This document shows, one piece after another, positions 18,207-28,362 of a stretch of DNA of 54,560 nt (the first letter of the stretch is position 1; the number at the start of each line of letters is the position of its first letter). The notes below the pieces were generated by a model. It did no database searches. It saw nothing but the letters and a program-made list of their open reading frames with translations, and was not told the DNA's origin. Origin of the DNA: Cupriavidus basilensis OR16. Its GTDB lineage: Bacteria > Pseudomonadota > Gammaproteobacteria > Burkholderiales > Burkholderiaceae. The stretch spans positions 1 to 54,560 of the forward strand of contig NZ_AHJE01000051.1 of NCBI RefSeq assembly GCF_000243095.1. The letters run 5' to 3'. Made by a program: the position numbers and the translations under genes.

Positions 18207-19298
18207 ATGAAGATGAAACTGTTTGCAGCCGCTGTAGCTGCCCTGGCCGCTGGTGGTGCGTATGCCCAATCGAGCGTGACCCTGTACGGCGTGGTAGATG
18301 CTGGTATTGAATACACCAACAAGAACGCAACTACTACCGGCAACCACAACCTGTTTGCCTTGCAGTCGGGCAACCAATCCGGCTCGCGTTGGGGCCTGCG
18401 TGGCGTCGAAGATCTGGGCGGCGGTCTGAAGGGCATTTTTGTCCTGGAAAGCGGCTTCAACGTTGACAACGGTACGTCGGGTCAAGGCAACCGCCTGTTT
18501 GGCCGTAACGCCTACGTCGGCCTGCAGAACCAGTACGGCACGGTGACCCTGGGCCGTCAGCAGACCACGTTCTATGACTTCGGCCTGCTGTATGATCCGA
18601 TGGCCATTTCGACCCGTTACTCGATCACCGCAACGGCTCCGGAATACGCTTTCCGTGCTGACAATGCGATCAAGTACACCGGCACGTTCGGTGGCCTGAC
18701 CACTTCGGCCTTCTACAGCTTCAACAACAACAACCAAGAGGTTGCTGGTAACTTCACCAACGGCCGCGAATACGGCTTCTTGGCAAGCTACGCGGCAGGC
18801 CCGTTCTCGGTTGGTGCTGCTTATGACCAGTCGAACAAATCGGCAGCAGGCGTCATCACCGACAACCAGCTGATCCGTCGCGCTACCATCGCTGGTACCT
18901 ACGCTTTCGGTCCGGCCAAGCTCTACGCTGGTTACCGTTATGCCAAGGCTTACAACAACGCGAGCCTGCCGGGTGCTGCTGGTACGCAGAACACCGCATC
19001 GAACCTGGGTTGGGTTGGTCTGGGCTATCAGCTGACCCCGGCGCTGTCGCTGTCGGGCTCGGCTTACTACCAGAACATGCGTAATGCCAAGGCTAACCCG
19101 TGGCAATTCGTGACGACCGCCGACTACGCGCTGTCGAAGCGTACCGACCTGTACGCGTCGGCTACGTACATCCTGAACAAGGGTGCTAACTCGGCTCTGA
19201 GCGTGAATGGTTTCAACGACCAAATCACGTCCGGCCCGACCGTCCAAACTGGTGGCAACCAGTTCGGCGGCATCGTTGGTGTTCGCCACAAGTTCTAA
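18207..19298 (+). CDS. General outer-membrane porin (Gram-negative porin, Omp32/OpcP type)
   Basis: The 363-residue porin has a cleavable signal peptide (MKMKLFAAAVAALAAGGAYA) followed by QSSVTLYGVVDAGIEY, the standard start of trimeric 16-strand betaproteobacterial porins. Further motifs are SGSRWGLRGVEDLGGGLKGIF and a C-terminal GGIVGVRHKF ending in Phe, needed for BAM-dependent insertion. Codon use is unusually uniform and less GC-rich at third positions than in neighbours, as expected for a very highly expressed gene. It is monocistronic, with its own terminator downstream. Confidence 0.95.
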   Translation: MKMKLFAAAVAALAAGGAYAQSSVTLYGVVDAGIEYTNKNATTTGNHNLFALQSGNQSGSRWGLRGVEDLGGGLKGIFVLESGFNVDNGTSGQGNRLFGRNAYVGLQNQYGTVTLGRQQTTFYDFGLLYDPMAISTRYSITATAPEYAFRADNAIKYTGTFGGLTTSAFYSFNNNNQEVAGNFTNGREYGFLASYAAGPFSVGAAYDQSNKSAAGVITDNQLIRRATIAGTYAFGPAKLYAGYRYAKAYNNASLPGAAGTQNTASNLGWVGLGYQLTPALSLSGSAYYQNMRNAKANPWQFVTTADYALSKRTDLYASATYILNKGANSALSVNGFNDQITSGPTVQTGGNQFGGIVGVRHKF

Positions 19299-19340
19299 TC
19301 TAGCGCAGGCGTAAGCCTGCTCTGGATTGGCTTGAATCCA

Positions 19341-19378
19341 AAACGCCGGCATCCGCAAGGATGCTGGCGTTTTGTTTT
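19341..19378 (+). terminator. Intrinsic terminator after the porin gene
   Basis: AAACGCCGGCATCC (19341-19354) pairs with GGATGCTGGCGTTT (19359-19372) around a GCAA loop, followed by TTTTG TTTT. It lies 43 bases after the porin stop. Confidence 0.88.
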
Positions 19379-19750
19379 GTGCGGCCGGTGGCCGCTGCGC
19401 AATGGCAACCGAGGCACTCGTGTGACATGGCGCTCCCCCCGGGAGCGCGACGCAGTATCGTCTCAGCTGCGATCCGCGGTATTGCCGTCCGTCCCGCCGC
19501 CACGGATCCCTGCAGGGGCAGGGCGGCTGTGGCCTCCTGCGCCGGTAGCGGGCGCGGCACCGATGCCGGCCCGAGGCCGCCATGGCGGTCAAACCTCTCG
19601 CCGCCTGTTCCTTATCCCCGTTCCTTTTCCCCAGTTCCCAGTTGCCCGTCCAGGCTCGACAGGGCACCGAACCGTGCCACGGGATCGCCTCGCGCAGCAC
19701 CGGGTACGCACGTGCCAGATCCAGGCTGACAGGGATTTCACCCCCACAAC
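19379..19750. other. Intergenic stretch without a supported gene
   Basis: Between the convergent porin and protease terminators lie about 370 GC-rich bases. Open frames here have no recognisable protein features and no ribosome sites, and I see no RNA gene. Confidence 0.6.
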
Positions 19751-19775
19751 AAAAACCCCGCCACAGTGGGCGGGG
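19751..19775 (-). terminator. Intrinsic terminator after the DegQ-type protease gene
   Basis: On the minus strand CCCCGCC (19769-19775) pairs with GGCGGGG (19756-19762), with a 6-base loop, followed by a run of five T residues. It lies 40 bases beyond the protease stop codon. Confidence 0.85.
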
Positions 19776-19814
19776 TCGGGTGAAGCAGGGCGCTATTCAG
19801 GGGTTCTGGCTGAC

Positions 19815-21008
<1,194 letters not shown>

Positions 21009-21027
21009 ATTGGATTTTGGGCAGGAT

Positions 21028-21774
21028 ATGAAAACAAAAGATCTTGAATTGTACTTGAACGACCTGCTTCAAGTGCCTCGATACAAAGACTATTGCCCTA
21101 ACGGATGGCAAGTGCAAGGCCGCCCCGAGGTGGAGCACATCGCAACCGGCGTGACCGCGAGCCTGGCCCTGGTCGAAGCCGCCATCGAGGCCGGCGCCGA
21201 TGCCATCCTGGTCCATCACGGCTACTTCTGGAAAAACGAGGATGCCCGCGTGATCGGGCAAAAGCACGCCCGTTTGAAGCGGTTGCTGGGCGCTGACGTG
21301 AATCTGTTCGCCTATCACCTGCCGCTCGACGACCATCCCGAGTTCGGCAACAATGCCCAGCTGGGCTTGCAGCTTGGCTTCACGCCCACCGGGCGCTTCG
21401 GCGAGGGGCAGCTCGGCTGGACCGGCACCTTGCCGCAATCCATGCCGCTCTGCGCACTGGCGGCGCATGTGGGCGGCGTGCTCAACCGCGAGCCGCTTGC
21501 CATCGGGGATCCCGAGCAGTTGATCCGCACCGTGGGCTGGTGCACCGGCGGAGCCCAGGGCTACTTGGACGCGGCGGTGGCGGCCGGCGTGGACGCCTAC
21601 CTGAGCGGCGAGATCTCGGAGCAGACCACCCATCTGGCGCGCGAGAGCGGCGTGGCTTACCTGGCGGCGGGGCATCACGCCACCGAGCGCTATGGCATCC
21701 AGTCGCTCGGCGAGCACCTGGCTCAGCAATTCGGCCTGCGCCATACCTTTATCGATATTCCCAACCCGGTTTGA
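21028..21774 (+). CDS. NIF3/YbgI-family dinuclear metal protein
   Basis: The 248-residue NIF3-like protein starts MKTKDLELYLNDLL. Metal-binding residues are visible in ILVHHGYFWKNED (HH), NLFAYHLPLDDHPEFGNN and the C-terminal YLAAGHHATERYGIQSLGEHL. Members are GTP cyclohydrolase I type 2-like or hydrolase-like proteins of uncertain activity. The start at 21028 is preceded by GCAGGAT; the frame extends to 21010 without similarity. Confidence 0.9.
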   Translation: MKTKDLELYLNDLLQVPRYKDYCPNGWQVQGRPEVEHIATGVTASLALVEAAIEAGADAILVHHGYFWKNEDARVIGQKHARLKRLLGADVNLFAYHLPLDDHPEFGNNAQLGLQLGFTPTGRFGEGQLGWTGTLPQSMPLCALAAHVGGVLNREPLAIGDPEQLIRTVGWCTGGAQGYLDAAVAAGVDAYLSGEISEQTTHLARESGVAYLAAGHHATERYGIQSLGEHLAQQFGLRHTFIDIPNPV

Positions 21775-21829
21775 ACTCGGTGTTGCCGCGAGCCCGGCGT
21801 GGTGGCCGGTTCGCATGCCTGGTTTTGCC

Positions 21830-22261
21830 TCAGGGCTGGCGTGCCTTCAGGCTGTCGCGGATTTCGCGCAGCAGCACCACGTCCTCGGGCGTGGCAGCCG
21901 GCGCCGGCGGCGGTTCGGCGGCTCGCATCTTCATGATGGCGCGCACCATCATGAAGATGATGAAAGCCAGAATGATGAAATTGACCAGAATGGTCAGGAA
22001 ATTCCCATAGGCAAATACGGGAACGCCGGCTTTCCTAAGCGCGTCGAGCGTATGCGGCACGCCCGCCGGCGGCTCGGACAGCGCCACGAAAAGGTTGGAG
22101 AAGTCGAGTTTGCCAATAATGCGGCCCACCACTGGCATGATCAGGTCATTCACCACGGAGTCGACAATCTTGCCAAACGCGGCGCCGATAATCACACCGA
22201 CTGCCAGGTCGACCACATTGCCCCGCATTGCGAAGGCCTTGAACTCCGACATCATCCCCAT
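21830..22261 (-). CDS. mscL: Large-conductance mechanosensitive channel MscL
   Basis: The 143-residue channel has MSEFKAFAMRGNVVDLAVGV, the amphipathic N-terminal helix and first membrane helix, then a second helix (NFLTILVNFIILAFIIFMMVR) and a charged C-terminal helix after a PEPPPAPA-type linker. It releases solutes under hypo-osmotic shock. Start ATG 22261 (MGMMSEF) has GGGAG seven bases upstream; Met at 22255 or 22252 are alternatives. It is divergent from petA. Confidence 0.94.
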   Translation of the reverse strand: MGMMSEFKAFAMRGNVVDLAVGVIIGAAFGKIVDSVVNDLIMPVVGRIIGKLDFSNLFVALSEPPAGVPHTLDALRKAGVPVFAYGNFLTILVNFIILAFIIFMMVRAIMKMRAAEPPPAPAATPEDVVLLREIRDSLKARQP

Positions 22262-22399
22262 GCTTTTCTCCCAGTGTTGCTTTCGTTGAACGGTCGTCAG
22301 GATAAAAGCCTGCCCCATCACCGGCTGTAACGCAAGCGTACAGGCCACATCGCCGTTTTTGTGGCCGATTATCGTACGTCGCACAATCACTGTGTGCCT

Positions 22400-22428
22400 T
22401 TCAATGCCACATGTGCCTAAGGTACAAT
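22400..22428 (+). promoter_or_regulatory. Candidate sigma-70 promoter of the petABC operon
   Basis: TTCAAT (22400-22405) and TACAAT (22423-22428) are separated by 17 bases, in the mscL-petA divergent gap and 46 bases before the petA start. Confidence 0.5.
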
Positions 22429-22473
22429 TTACGGTTGACGCAAAATCTAATTTGACATCCCCTGGGGTTTGGA

Positions 22474-23091
22474 ATGAGTGACCAGCAAAACGTGAAGAAC
22501 GTGGATAAGGGTCGCCGCAATTGGTTGATTGCGACGTCAGTCGCTGGCGGCATCGGAGGCGTGGCGGTAGCTGTTCCGTTCGTCAGTACGTTTGCGCCGT
22601 CAGAGAAGGCAAAGGCCGCCGGAGCTCCGGTAGAAGCCGACATCAGTGCCCTGAAATCGGGCGAGATGATGACCGTTGAATGGCGCGGCAAACCAGTCTG
22701 GATCCTGAAGCGCACCGAGGAAATGCTCGCGTCGCTCAAGAAGACCGATTCCGAAGTGGCGGACCCCAGCTCGGACGTCCCCTTCACCATGCCAACGCCC
22801 GAGTACTGCAAGAACGAAACCCGTTCCCGCGCAGACCACAAGGACCTGCTGGTCGTGGTGGGCATCTGCTCCCACCTGGGCTGCTCGCCCTCCGGCCCCT
22901 TTGGCCCCGGTTCCAATCCCCAGCTCGGCTCCGACCCCGGTTTCCTTTGCCCCTGCCACGGCTCGACGTTCGATCTCGCTGGCCGCGTGTTCAAGAACAA
23001 GCCGGCTCCGCAAAACCTCGACGTACCCCCGTACCAGTTCCTGTCCGACACCAAGATCGTGATCGGCAAGGATGAAAAAGGAGACGCTTGA
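22474..23091 (+). CDS. petA: Ubiquinol-cytochrome c reductase iron-sulfur (Rieske) subunit PetA
   Basis: The 205-residue Rieske protein has a twin-arginine signal anchor (KGRRNWLIATSVAGG) and the two cluster-binding motifs CSHLGC and CPCHGS that hold the 2Fe-2S centre. It accepts electrons from ubiquinol in the bc1 complex on the periplasmic side of the inner membrane. It is exported by the Tat system encoded at 16.1-18.0 kb. It is followed by petB with a 4-base overlap (GACCATGG context, stop at 23089-23091). Confidence 0.96.
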   Translation: MSDQQNVKNVDKGRRNWLIATSVAGGIGGVAVAVPFVSTFAPSEKAKAAGAPVEADISALKSGEMMTVEWRGKPVWILKRTEEMLASLKKTDSEVADPSSDVPFTMPTPEYCKNETRSRADHKDLLVVVGICSHLGCSPSGPFGPGSNPQLGSDPGFLCPCHGSTFDLAGRVFKNKPAPQNLDVPPYQFLSDTKIVIGKDEKGDA

Positions 23092-24497
23092 CCATGGCGG
23101 CCGAAAAACAAGTAAAGACGACCGGCCTGCTTGGCTGGATCGACGCGCGCTTCCCCGCAACGCAACTCTGGGAAGACCACCTTTCCAAGTACTACGCACC
23201 GAAGAACTTCAACTTCTGGTACTTCTTCGGCTCGCTCGCCCTGCTGGTCCTGGTGATCCAGATCGTCACCGGCATCTTCCTGGTGATGAACTACAAGCCG
23301 GACGGCACGCTCAACGCCGCTGGCATCCCCGTGGCCTATGCCAGCGTGGAGTACATCATGCGCGAGGTGCCCTGGGGCTGGCTGGTGCGCTACATGCACT
23401 CCACCGGCGCCTCGGCCTTCTTCGTGGTGGTGTACCTGCATATGTTCCGTGGCCTGCTGTACGGTTCGTACCGCAAGCCGCGTGAGCTGGTCTGGGTCTT
23501 CGGCTGCCTGATCTTCCTGTGCCTGATGGCGGAGGCCTTCATGGGCTACCTGCTGCCCTGGGGCCAGATGTCATACTGGGGCGCACAGGTGATCGTGAAC
23601 CTGTTCTCGGCCATCCCCGTGATTGGCGGCGACCTGTCGCTGTTCATCCGCGGCGACTACGTCGTGAGCGATGCCACGCTGAACCGCTTCTTCTCCTTCC
23701 ACGTCATCGCCGTGCCGCTGGTGCTGCTGGGCCTGGTGGTCGCGCACATCATCGCGCTGCACGAAGTGGGCTCGAACAACCCGGACGGTGTCGAGATCAA
23801 GGCCAAGAAGGACGAGAATGGCGTGCCGCTGGACGGCATCCCCTTCCACCCGTACTACTCGGTGCACGACCTGATGGGCGTGGGCGGCTTCCTGATGATC
23901 TTCTCCGCGGTGATCTTCTTCTTCCCGGAGATGGGCGGTTACTTCCTGGAGTCGAACAACTTCGTCCCGGCCGATCCGCTCAAGACCCCGCCGCACATCG
24001 CGCCGGTCTGGTATTTCACGCCGTTCTACTCGATGCTGCGCGCCACCACCTCGAACTTCCTGCCGATCCTGTGGGTGTTCTTCGCGGTGCTGCTCGGTCT
24101 GGTGTTCCTGCGTAGCAAGGACGCCCGCATCAAGTTTGGCGCGCTTGCCATCGCCGTGATCCTGGCAGTGGGCTTCTACTTCATCGACGCCAAGTTCTGG
24201 GGCGTGCTGGTGATGGGCGGCTCGGTCGTGATCCTCTTCTTCCTGCCGTGGCTCGACCACTCGCCGGTAAAGTCGATCCGCTATCGCCCGTCCTTCCACA
24301 AGACCATCCTTGCCGTGTTCGTGGTGGTGTTCATCGTGCTGGGCTACCTGGGCGTGCAGCCCCCGTCGCCGGTTGGTGAAAAGGTGTCGCAGCTGGGCAC
24401 CCTGCTGTACTTCGCCTTCTTCCTGACCATGCCGCTATGGAGCCGAGTCGGCCAGTTCAAGCCAGTGCCGGAACGTGTCACGTTCCACCCGCACTGA
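23088..24497 (+). CDS. petB: Cytochrome b subunit of the bc1 complex PetB
   Basis: The 469-residue protein combines the N-terminal four-helix haem-binding region (HSTGASAFFVVVYLHMFRGL and FHVIAVPLVLLGLVVAHIIALH, with the paired His ligands) and the C-terminal half with the quinol-site motif PEMGGYF in place of the usual PEWY-type sequence. Cytochrome b carries haems bL and bH and both quinone sites. The start overlaps petA; petC begins 38 bases after its stop. Confidence 0.95.
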   Translation: MTMAAEKQVKTTGLLGWIDARFPATQLWEDHLSKYYAPKNFNFWYFFGSLALLVLVIQIVTGIFLVMNYKPDGTLNAAGIPVAYASVEYIMREVPWGWLVRYMHSTGASAFFVVVYLHMFRGLLYGSYRKPRELVWVFGCLIFLCLMAEAFMGYLLPWGQMSYWGAQVIVNLFSAIPVIGGDLSLFIRGDYVVSDATLNRFFSFHVIAVPLVLLGLVVAHIIALHEVGSNNPDGVEIKAKKDENGVPLDGIPFHPYYSVHDLMGVGGFLMIFSAVIFFFPEMGGYFLESNNFVPADPLKTPPHIAPVWYFTPFYSMLRATTSNFLPILWVFFAVLLGLVFLRSKDARIKFGALAIAVILAVGFYFIDAKFWGVLVMGGSVVILFFLPWLDHSPVKSIRYRPSFHKTILAVFVVVFIVLGYLGVQPPSPVGEKVSQLGTLLYFAFFLTMPLWSRVGQFKPVPERVTFHPH

Positions 24498-24534
24498 GCC
24501 CGGACGTACCCCGACAAGAGCACAAGGACAAAAG

Positions 24535-25278
24535 ATGAAAAAGCTGCTTTCGATTCTCGCGCTGGCCGGCGCCTGCTTTGCCGCCGCGCCCGTCATGGCC
24601 AACGAAGGGGGCTACCCCCTCGAGCCGGCGCCCGTGCAGACCAGCGATCTTTCCTCGCTGCAGCGCGGCGCCAAGCTGTTCGTCAACTACTGCCTGAATT
24701 GCCATGGCGCGTCCATGATGCGGTACAACCGCCTCAAGGACATTGGCCTGACCGACGACCAGATCCGCCAGAACCTGCTGTTCTCTGGCGAGAAGGTGGG
24801 CGACATGATGACCATCGCCATGCCGCCGAAGGAAGCCAAGGCTTTCTTTGGTGCCACGCCGCCGGACCTGTCGGTGATCGCCCGCGCCCGCGGCGACGAC
24901 TGGCTGTACACCTATCTGCGTACCTTCTACCGTGACGACAACCGCGCCACGGGCTGGAACAACCTGGTGTTCCCGAGCGTCGGCATGCCGCACGTGCTGT
25001 GGGAGCTGCAAGGCCAGCGCGCCGCCAAGTTCGTCGAGGCGGAAGAGCACGGCGAGAAGGTGCACAAGTTTGCCGGCTTCGAGCAGCTCACCCCGGGCAA
25101 GATGAGCACGCTCGAGTACGACCAGGCCACGAGCGACCTGGTTGGCTTCCTGGACTGGATGGCGGAACCCGCGCAGAACCAGCGCAAGCGCCTGGGCGTC
25201 TGGGTGCTGATGTTCCTCGGCGTGTTCACCGTCTTCGCCTGGCGCCTGAACGCTTCGTACTGGAAAGACATCAAGTAA
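24535..25278 (+). CDS. petC: Cytochrome c1 subunit of the bc1 complex PetC
   Basis: The 247-residue protein has a Sec signal peptide (MKKLLSILALAGACFAAAPVMA), a haem c motif NYCLNCHGASMM (CxxCH), the Met-ligand region around GMPHVLWELQGQ, and a C-terminal membrane anchor (LGVWVLMFLGVFTVFAWRL). It passes electrons from the Rieske protein to soluble cytochrome c. The start at 24535 is the first Met before the signal peptide, with ACAAGGACAAAAG upstream. Confidence 0.95.
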   Translation: MKKLLSILALAGACFAAAPVMANEGGYPLEPAPVQTSDLSSLQRGAKLFVNYCLNCHGASMMRYNRLKDIGLTDDQIRQNLLFSGEKVGDMMTIAMPPKEAKAFFGATPPDLSVIARARGDDWLYTYLRTFYRDDNRATGWNNLVFPSVGMPHVLWELQGQRAAKFVEAEEHGEKVHKFAGFEQLTPGKMSTLEYDQATSDLVGFLDWMAEPAQNQRKRLGVWVLMFLGVFTVFAWRLNASYWKDIK

Positions 25279-25320
25279 AGCGCGGTAAAGCCCCGGAAGA
25301 CCTGCTGGTCCGATGGGGAG

Positions 25321-25378
25321 AGCAAGGGGCTGGGGCGGGTGTTGTGCAGAGCAACCCCGCGCTAGCCCTTTTGCTTTA
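25321..25378 (+). terminator. Probable terminator of the petABC operon
   Basis: AGCAAGGGGCT (25321-25331) can pair, with small bulges, with AGCCCTTTTGCT (25364-25375); an inner stem of GCGGG/CCCGC extends it. A broken T-run (TTTTGCTTT) follows. It lies 42 bases after petC. Confidence 0.5.
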
Positions 25379-25540
25379 CAGGCAGCAGGTGCAATATCTG
25401 ATGAATGTGCGCTTAAGACGTCTTTAGTGCGTGTCGGGAGCACTTTAATGTGCCTCAAGAATCTCTAATTTGCTTTCTCTATATCGGTTCTGCCAGAATA
25501 CCGATCCAGTCAATCGACCCCGCATCAAAGGAATCCAACC

Positions 25541-26152
25541 ATGATGGTGTTGTATTCGGGCACCACCTGCCCGTTCTCCCAACGTTGCCGCCTCGTCCTG
25601 TTCGAAAAGGGCATGGATTTCGAGATCCGTGACGTCGACCTGTTCAACAAGCCGGAAGACATCTCGGTGATGAACCCCTACGGCCAGGTACCCATCCTGG
25701 TCGAGCGCGACCTGATCCTGTACGAGTCGAACATCATCAACGAGTACATCGACGAGCGCTTCCCGCACCCGCAGCTGATGCCGGCCGACCCGGTGCAGCG
25801 TGCCCGCGCGCGCCTGTTCCTGTTCAACTTCGAAAAGGAACTCTTCACGCACGTCTACGCCCTCGAAAACGAAAAGGGCAAGGCCGCCGAGAAGAATCAC
25901 GAACGCGCCCGCTCCGCCATCCGCGACCGCCTGACCCAGCTCGCGCCGATTTTCGTCAAGAACAAGTACATGCTTGGCGAAGAGTTTTCGATGCTCGACG
26001 TCGCCATCGCCCCGCTGCTGTGGCGCCTGGACCACTATGGCATCGAACTGTCGAAGAACGCCGCGCCGCTGCTCAAGTACGCCGAACGCATCTTCAGCCG
26101 TCCGGCCTACATCGAAGCGCTCACCCCGTCTGAAAAGGTGATGCGCCGCTAA
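25541..26152 (+). CDS. sspA: Stringent starvation protein A (GST-fold)
   Basis: The 203-residue glutathione S-transferase-like protein has an N-terminal thioredoxin fold (MMVLYSGTTCPFSQRCRLVLFEKG; PYGQVPILVERDLILYESNIINEY) and an all-helical C-terminal domain. SspA binds RNA polymerase as a transcription factor rather than acting as a transferase. It follows petC and precedes sspB, the order common in beta- and gammaproteobacteria. Two adjacent ATG codons (25541, 25544) are possible starts. Confidence 0.93.
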   Translation: MMVLYSGTTCPFSQRCRLVLFEKGMDFEIRDVDLFNKPEDISVMNPYGQVPILVERDLILYESNIINEYIDERFPHPQLMPADPVQRARARLFLFNFEKELFTHVYALENEKGKAAEKNHERARSAIRDRLTQLAPIFVKNKYMLGEEFSMLDVAIAPLLWRLDHYGIELSKNAAPLLKYAERIFSRPAYIEALTPSEKVMRR

Positions 26153-26215
26153 ACCGGCTCCGGCCCGAAGCGACAAGCTCGCCTCGGGCCGCCGGACTGC
26201 GCCACTGGAAGCACA

Positions 26216-26713
26216 ATGCCTGAAACCTCCACCAAGCCCTACCTGATCCGCGCCATCTACGAGTGGTGCACGGATAACGGCTTCACGCCGTACATCGCCG
26301 TCTTCGTCGACGCCAACACCAGCGTGCCGCGCGAGTTCGTCAAGAACAACGAAATCGTGCTTAACGTCAGCTTCGACGCCACCAGCGGGCTGGACATGGG
26401 CAACGAGTGGATTGGCTTCAGCGCCCGCTTTGGCGGCATTTCGCGCAAGATCGAGGTGCCCATCGAAAACGTGCTCGCCATCTACGCGCGCGAAAACGGC
26501 CAGGGCATGGCGTTCCCCGTGGAGCGCAGCGTGCCCGAAACCCAGGCAGCAACCGAGCGCGAGAACAACCCGCCGCCCAAGCTGTCCTCGGTGGAAAGCG
26601 AGCCGCTGGTCACCGCGGAAGCCAATGAAGACCACAACGGCGACGACGAACCCACGCCGCCACCCGTGTCCCGCATCGGCGCCAAGAAACCTTCGCTGAA
26701 GGTAGTGAAGTAA
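26216..26713 (+). CDS. sspB: ClpXP adaptor SspB
   Basis: The 165-residue protein carries the SspB substrate-binding core (KPYLIRAIYEWCTDNGFTPY; NEWIGFSARFGGISRKIEVP), which binds ssrA-tagged proteins. After a long acidic, Pro-rich linker it ends in RIGAKKPSLKVVK, matching the short C-terminal ClpX-docking tail of the family. It lies 63 bases after sspA and 61 bases before the tRNA gene. Confidence 0.94.
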   Translation: MPETSTKPYLIRAIYEWCTDNGFTPYIAVFVDANTSVPREFVKNNEIVLNVSFDATSGLDMGNEWIGFSARFGGISRKIEVPIENVLAIYARENGQGMAFPVERSVPETQAATERENNPPPKLSSVESEPLVTAEANEDHNGDDEPTPPPVSRIGAKKPSLKVVK

Positions 26714-26749
26714 GCACCGGAAGGCATCGTCAATTTGCGCCGCATGCAG

Positions 26750-26755
26750 TAGAAT
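26750..26755 (+). promoter_or_regulatory. Probable -10 element of the tRNA-Thr promoter
   Basis: TAGAAT lies 20 bases before the tRNA 5' end in the short gap after sspB. The -35 region (around GTCAAT at 26729) is a poor match, so only the -10 is marked. Confidence 0.4.
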
Positions 26756-26774
26756 CGCGGTCTGCACCAAACAT

Positions 26775-26850
26775 GCCGGCTTAGCTCATCAGGTAGAGCA
26801 GTTGATTTGTAATCATCAGGTGGCGGGTTCGAGTCCTGCAGCCGGCACCA
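26775..26850 (+). tRNA. tRNA-Thr, anticodon TGT
   Basis: A 76-base cloverleaf can be drawn. The acceptor stem GCCGGCT/AGCCGGC is perfect, the D-arm is GCTC/GAGC, the anticodon stem GTTGA/TCATC (one mismatch-like G-U/A pair) holds the loop TTTGTAA with anticodon TGT, the T-arm contains TTCGAGT, and discriminator A is followed by an encoded CCA. Its 3' end is the left boundary of the integrated island. Confidence 0.95.
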
Positions 26851-26851
26851 G
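26836..26851 (+). other. Left attachment site (tRNA-Thr 3' end)
   Basis: CTGCAGCCGGCACCAG spans the last 15 bases of the tRNA plus one. It matches 41990-42004 except for one missing G. Integration has kept the tRNA complete. Confidence 0.75.
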
Positions 26852-26883
26852 TTTCAAGTACCAAGCAGTCCAGTGAAGTCCAG

Positions 26884-26920
26884 AAACCCGCGTGAGATCA
26901 AGCATCTACGCGGGTTTTTT
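26884..26920 (+). terminator. Intrinsic terminator supplied by the island downstream of tRNA-Thr
   Basis: AAACCCGCGT (26884-26893) pairs with ACGCGGGTTT (26908-26917) over a 14-base loop and runs into six T residues. It replaces the original terminator, which now sits beyond the right end at 42011-42052. Confidence 0.8.
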
Positions 26921-26963
26921 GTTTGCCTACGTCCGCCAGGGTCCATTGGCATCCGGGAGACTC

Positions 26964-27014
26964 AGGGGGCACAATGGGGGGCATCGGCCCACCGACGGTG
27001 GATTTATGCCCCCA
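26964..27014. repeat. Left-end TGGGGGCAT-type repeats, candidate integrase arm sites
   Basis: AGGGGGCAC (26964-26972), TGGGGGGCAT (26975-26984) and the inverted ATGCCCCCA (27006-27014) lie just upstream of the integrase start. Exact TGGGGGCAT copies recur at 41909 and 41921 near the other end. Confidence 0.6.
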
Positions 27015-27025
27015 AGGAGTTCCAC

Positions 27026-28231
27026 ATGCCCCTCACCGACGTGTCTGTGCGCAACGCCAAGCCCAAGGAGAAGCCCTACAAGCTTGCCGATGGGTTGGGC
27101 ATGTATCTGGAGATCACCCCTGGGGGCTCCAGGTACTGGCGCCTCAAATACCGGATCGCCGGTAAGGAGAAGCGGCTGGCGCTTGGGGTCTACCCGGCGG
27201 TCAGCCTGGCGCAGGCCCGTACAGCTCGGGACGAGGCGCGCAAGCTGATCGCTGCCGGCATAGACCCCTCCAAGGCAAAGCAGGAAGCCAAGCAGGCGGC
27301 GGCTGTGGCTCACGCCAGTACTTTCGAGGTGATCGCGCGCGAGTGGCATGAAAAGAAGGTCGATACTTGGACCGACGATCACGCAGTGAAGATCCTGCGC
27401 TCGCTCGTGCTCAACGTCTTCCCGGACCTCGGGGCCCGGCCAATCGCGGAGATCACCCCGCCCGAACTGCTCATGACGCTCCGGAAGGTGGAGAGTCGCA
27501 ATGCCCTAGAGATCGCGTCCAGGTTGCTCCAGCGCTGTTCCACGGTGTTCCGCTATGCCATTGCCACAGGCAGAGCCACCTACAACCCGGCCGGTGACCT
27601 GAAGGGAGCCCTGAAGGTCAGCAAGGTGGAGCACATGGCGCGGGTTGGTCCTGACGAGATCCCTGAGCTGATGCGCAAGATCCGTGGTTATGACGGCGAT
27701 TTGGTGACGCGGGTAGCCATGCAATTGCTCGCACTCACATTCGTGCGCACGAGCGAACTCATCGGCGCGCACTGGTCGGAGATCGATTTCGATGCGGCCG
27801 AATGGCGGATCCCTGCCGAGCGCATGAAAATGCGCGATCCCCACATCGTTGCTCTCTCGCGGCAGGCAATCAGCCTCTTGCGCGAAGTGGAGAAGCTGAC
27901 AGGAGGGCGCCCCCACGTGTTTTACAGCGCGCGCGGTGCCGGGCATATCAGCAACAATACAATCCTCTACGGGCTGTATCGCCTTGGCTATCACTCACGC
28001 ATGACAGGGCACGGCTTTCGTGGGCTCGCCTCCACAATGCTTCACGAGATGGGCTATAGCCCGGACGTGATCGAGCGCCAGCTTGCGCATGTGGAGCGCA
28101 ACAAAGTCCGTGCGGCATACAACCATGCACAGTACCTTCCCGAGCGCCGACGAATGATGCAGCATTGGGCGGATTATCTCGATCAGCTGGCCGCTGGCGC
28201 CAAGATTATTCCCCTGAACGGCGTAGCTTGA
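27026..28231 (+). CDS. Tyrosine-recombinase integrase with N-terminal arm-binding domain (DUF4102/P4 type)
   Basis: The 401-residue integrase has an N-terminal DUF4102 arm-DNA-binding domain (MPLTDVSVRNAKPKEKPYKL...GGSRYWRLKYRIAGKEKRLALG, written in two parts), a SAM-like core-binding domain (about 95-190) and a catalytic domain. The conserved residues appear as Arg in TFVRTSELIGAHW, His-x-x-Arg in GHGFRGLAS, His in RQLAHVERN and Tyr in AAYNHAQYL. The start at 27026 has a strong AAGGAG seven bases upstream; the frame extends to 26873 through the tRNA flank. It would catalyse integration at and excision from tRNA-Thr. Confidence 0.93.
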   Translation: MPLTDVSVRNAKPKEKPYKLADGLGMYLEITPGGSRYWRLKYRIAGKEKRLALGVYPAVSLAQARTARDEARKLIAAGIDPSKAKQEAKQAAAVAHASTFEVIAREWHEKKVDTWTDDHAVKILRSLVLNVFPDLGARPIAEITPPELLMTLRKVESRNALEIASRLLQRCSTVFRYAIATGRATYNPAGDLKGALKVSKVEHMARVGPDEIPELMRKIRGYDGDLVTRVAMQLLALTFVRTSELIGAHWSEIDFDAAEWRIPAERMKMRDPHIVALSRQAISLLREVEKLTGGRPHVFYSARGAGHISNNTILYGLYRLGYHSRMTGHGFRGLASTMLHEMGYSPDVIERQLAHVERNKVRAAYNHAQYLPERRRMMQHWADYLDQLAAGAKIIPLNGVA

Positions 28232-28362
28232 GGAAGTGGTAGGTTGTAATTCCTCATGTCAGCCTCGCTTGGAAAGCATCCAAAAGGAAGGAAAATAATC
28301 GACTTTGAAGCACTCGCTCAGTTTCGAGGATTGGCTGGGTGCGGTTGACATGCCGAGAGGAG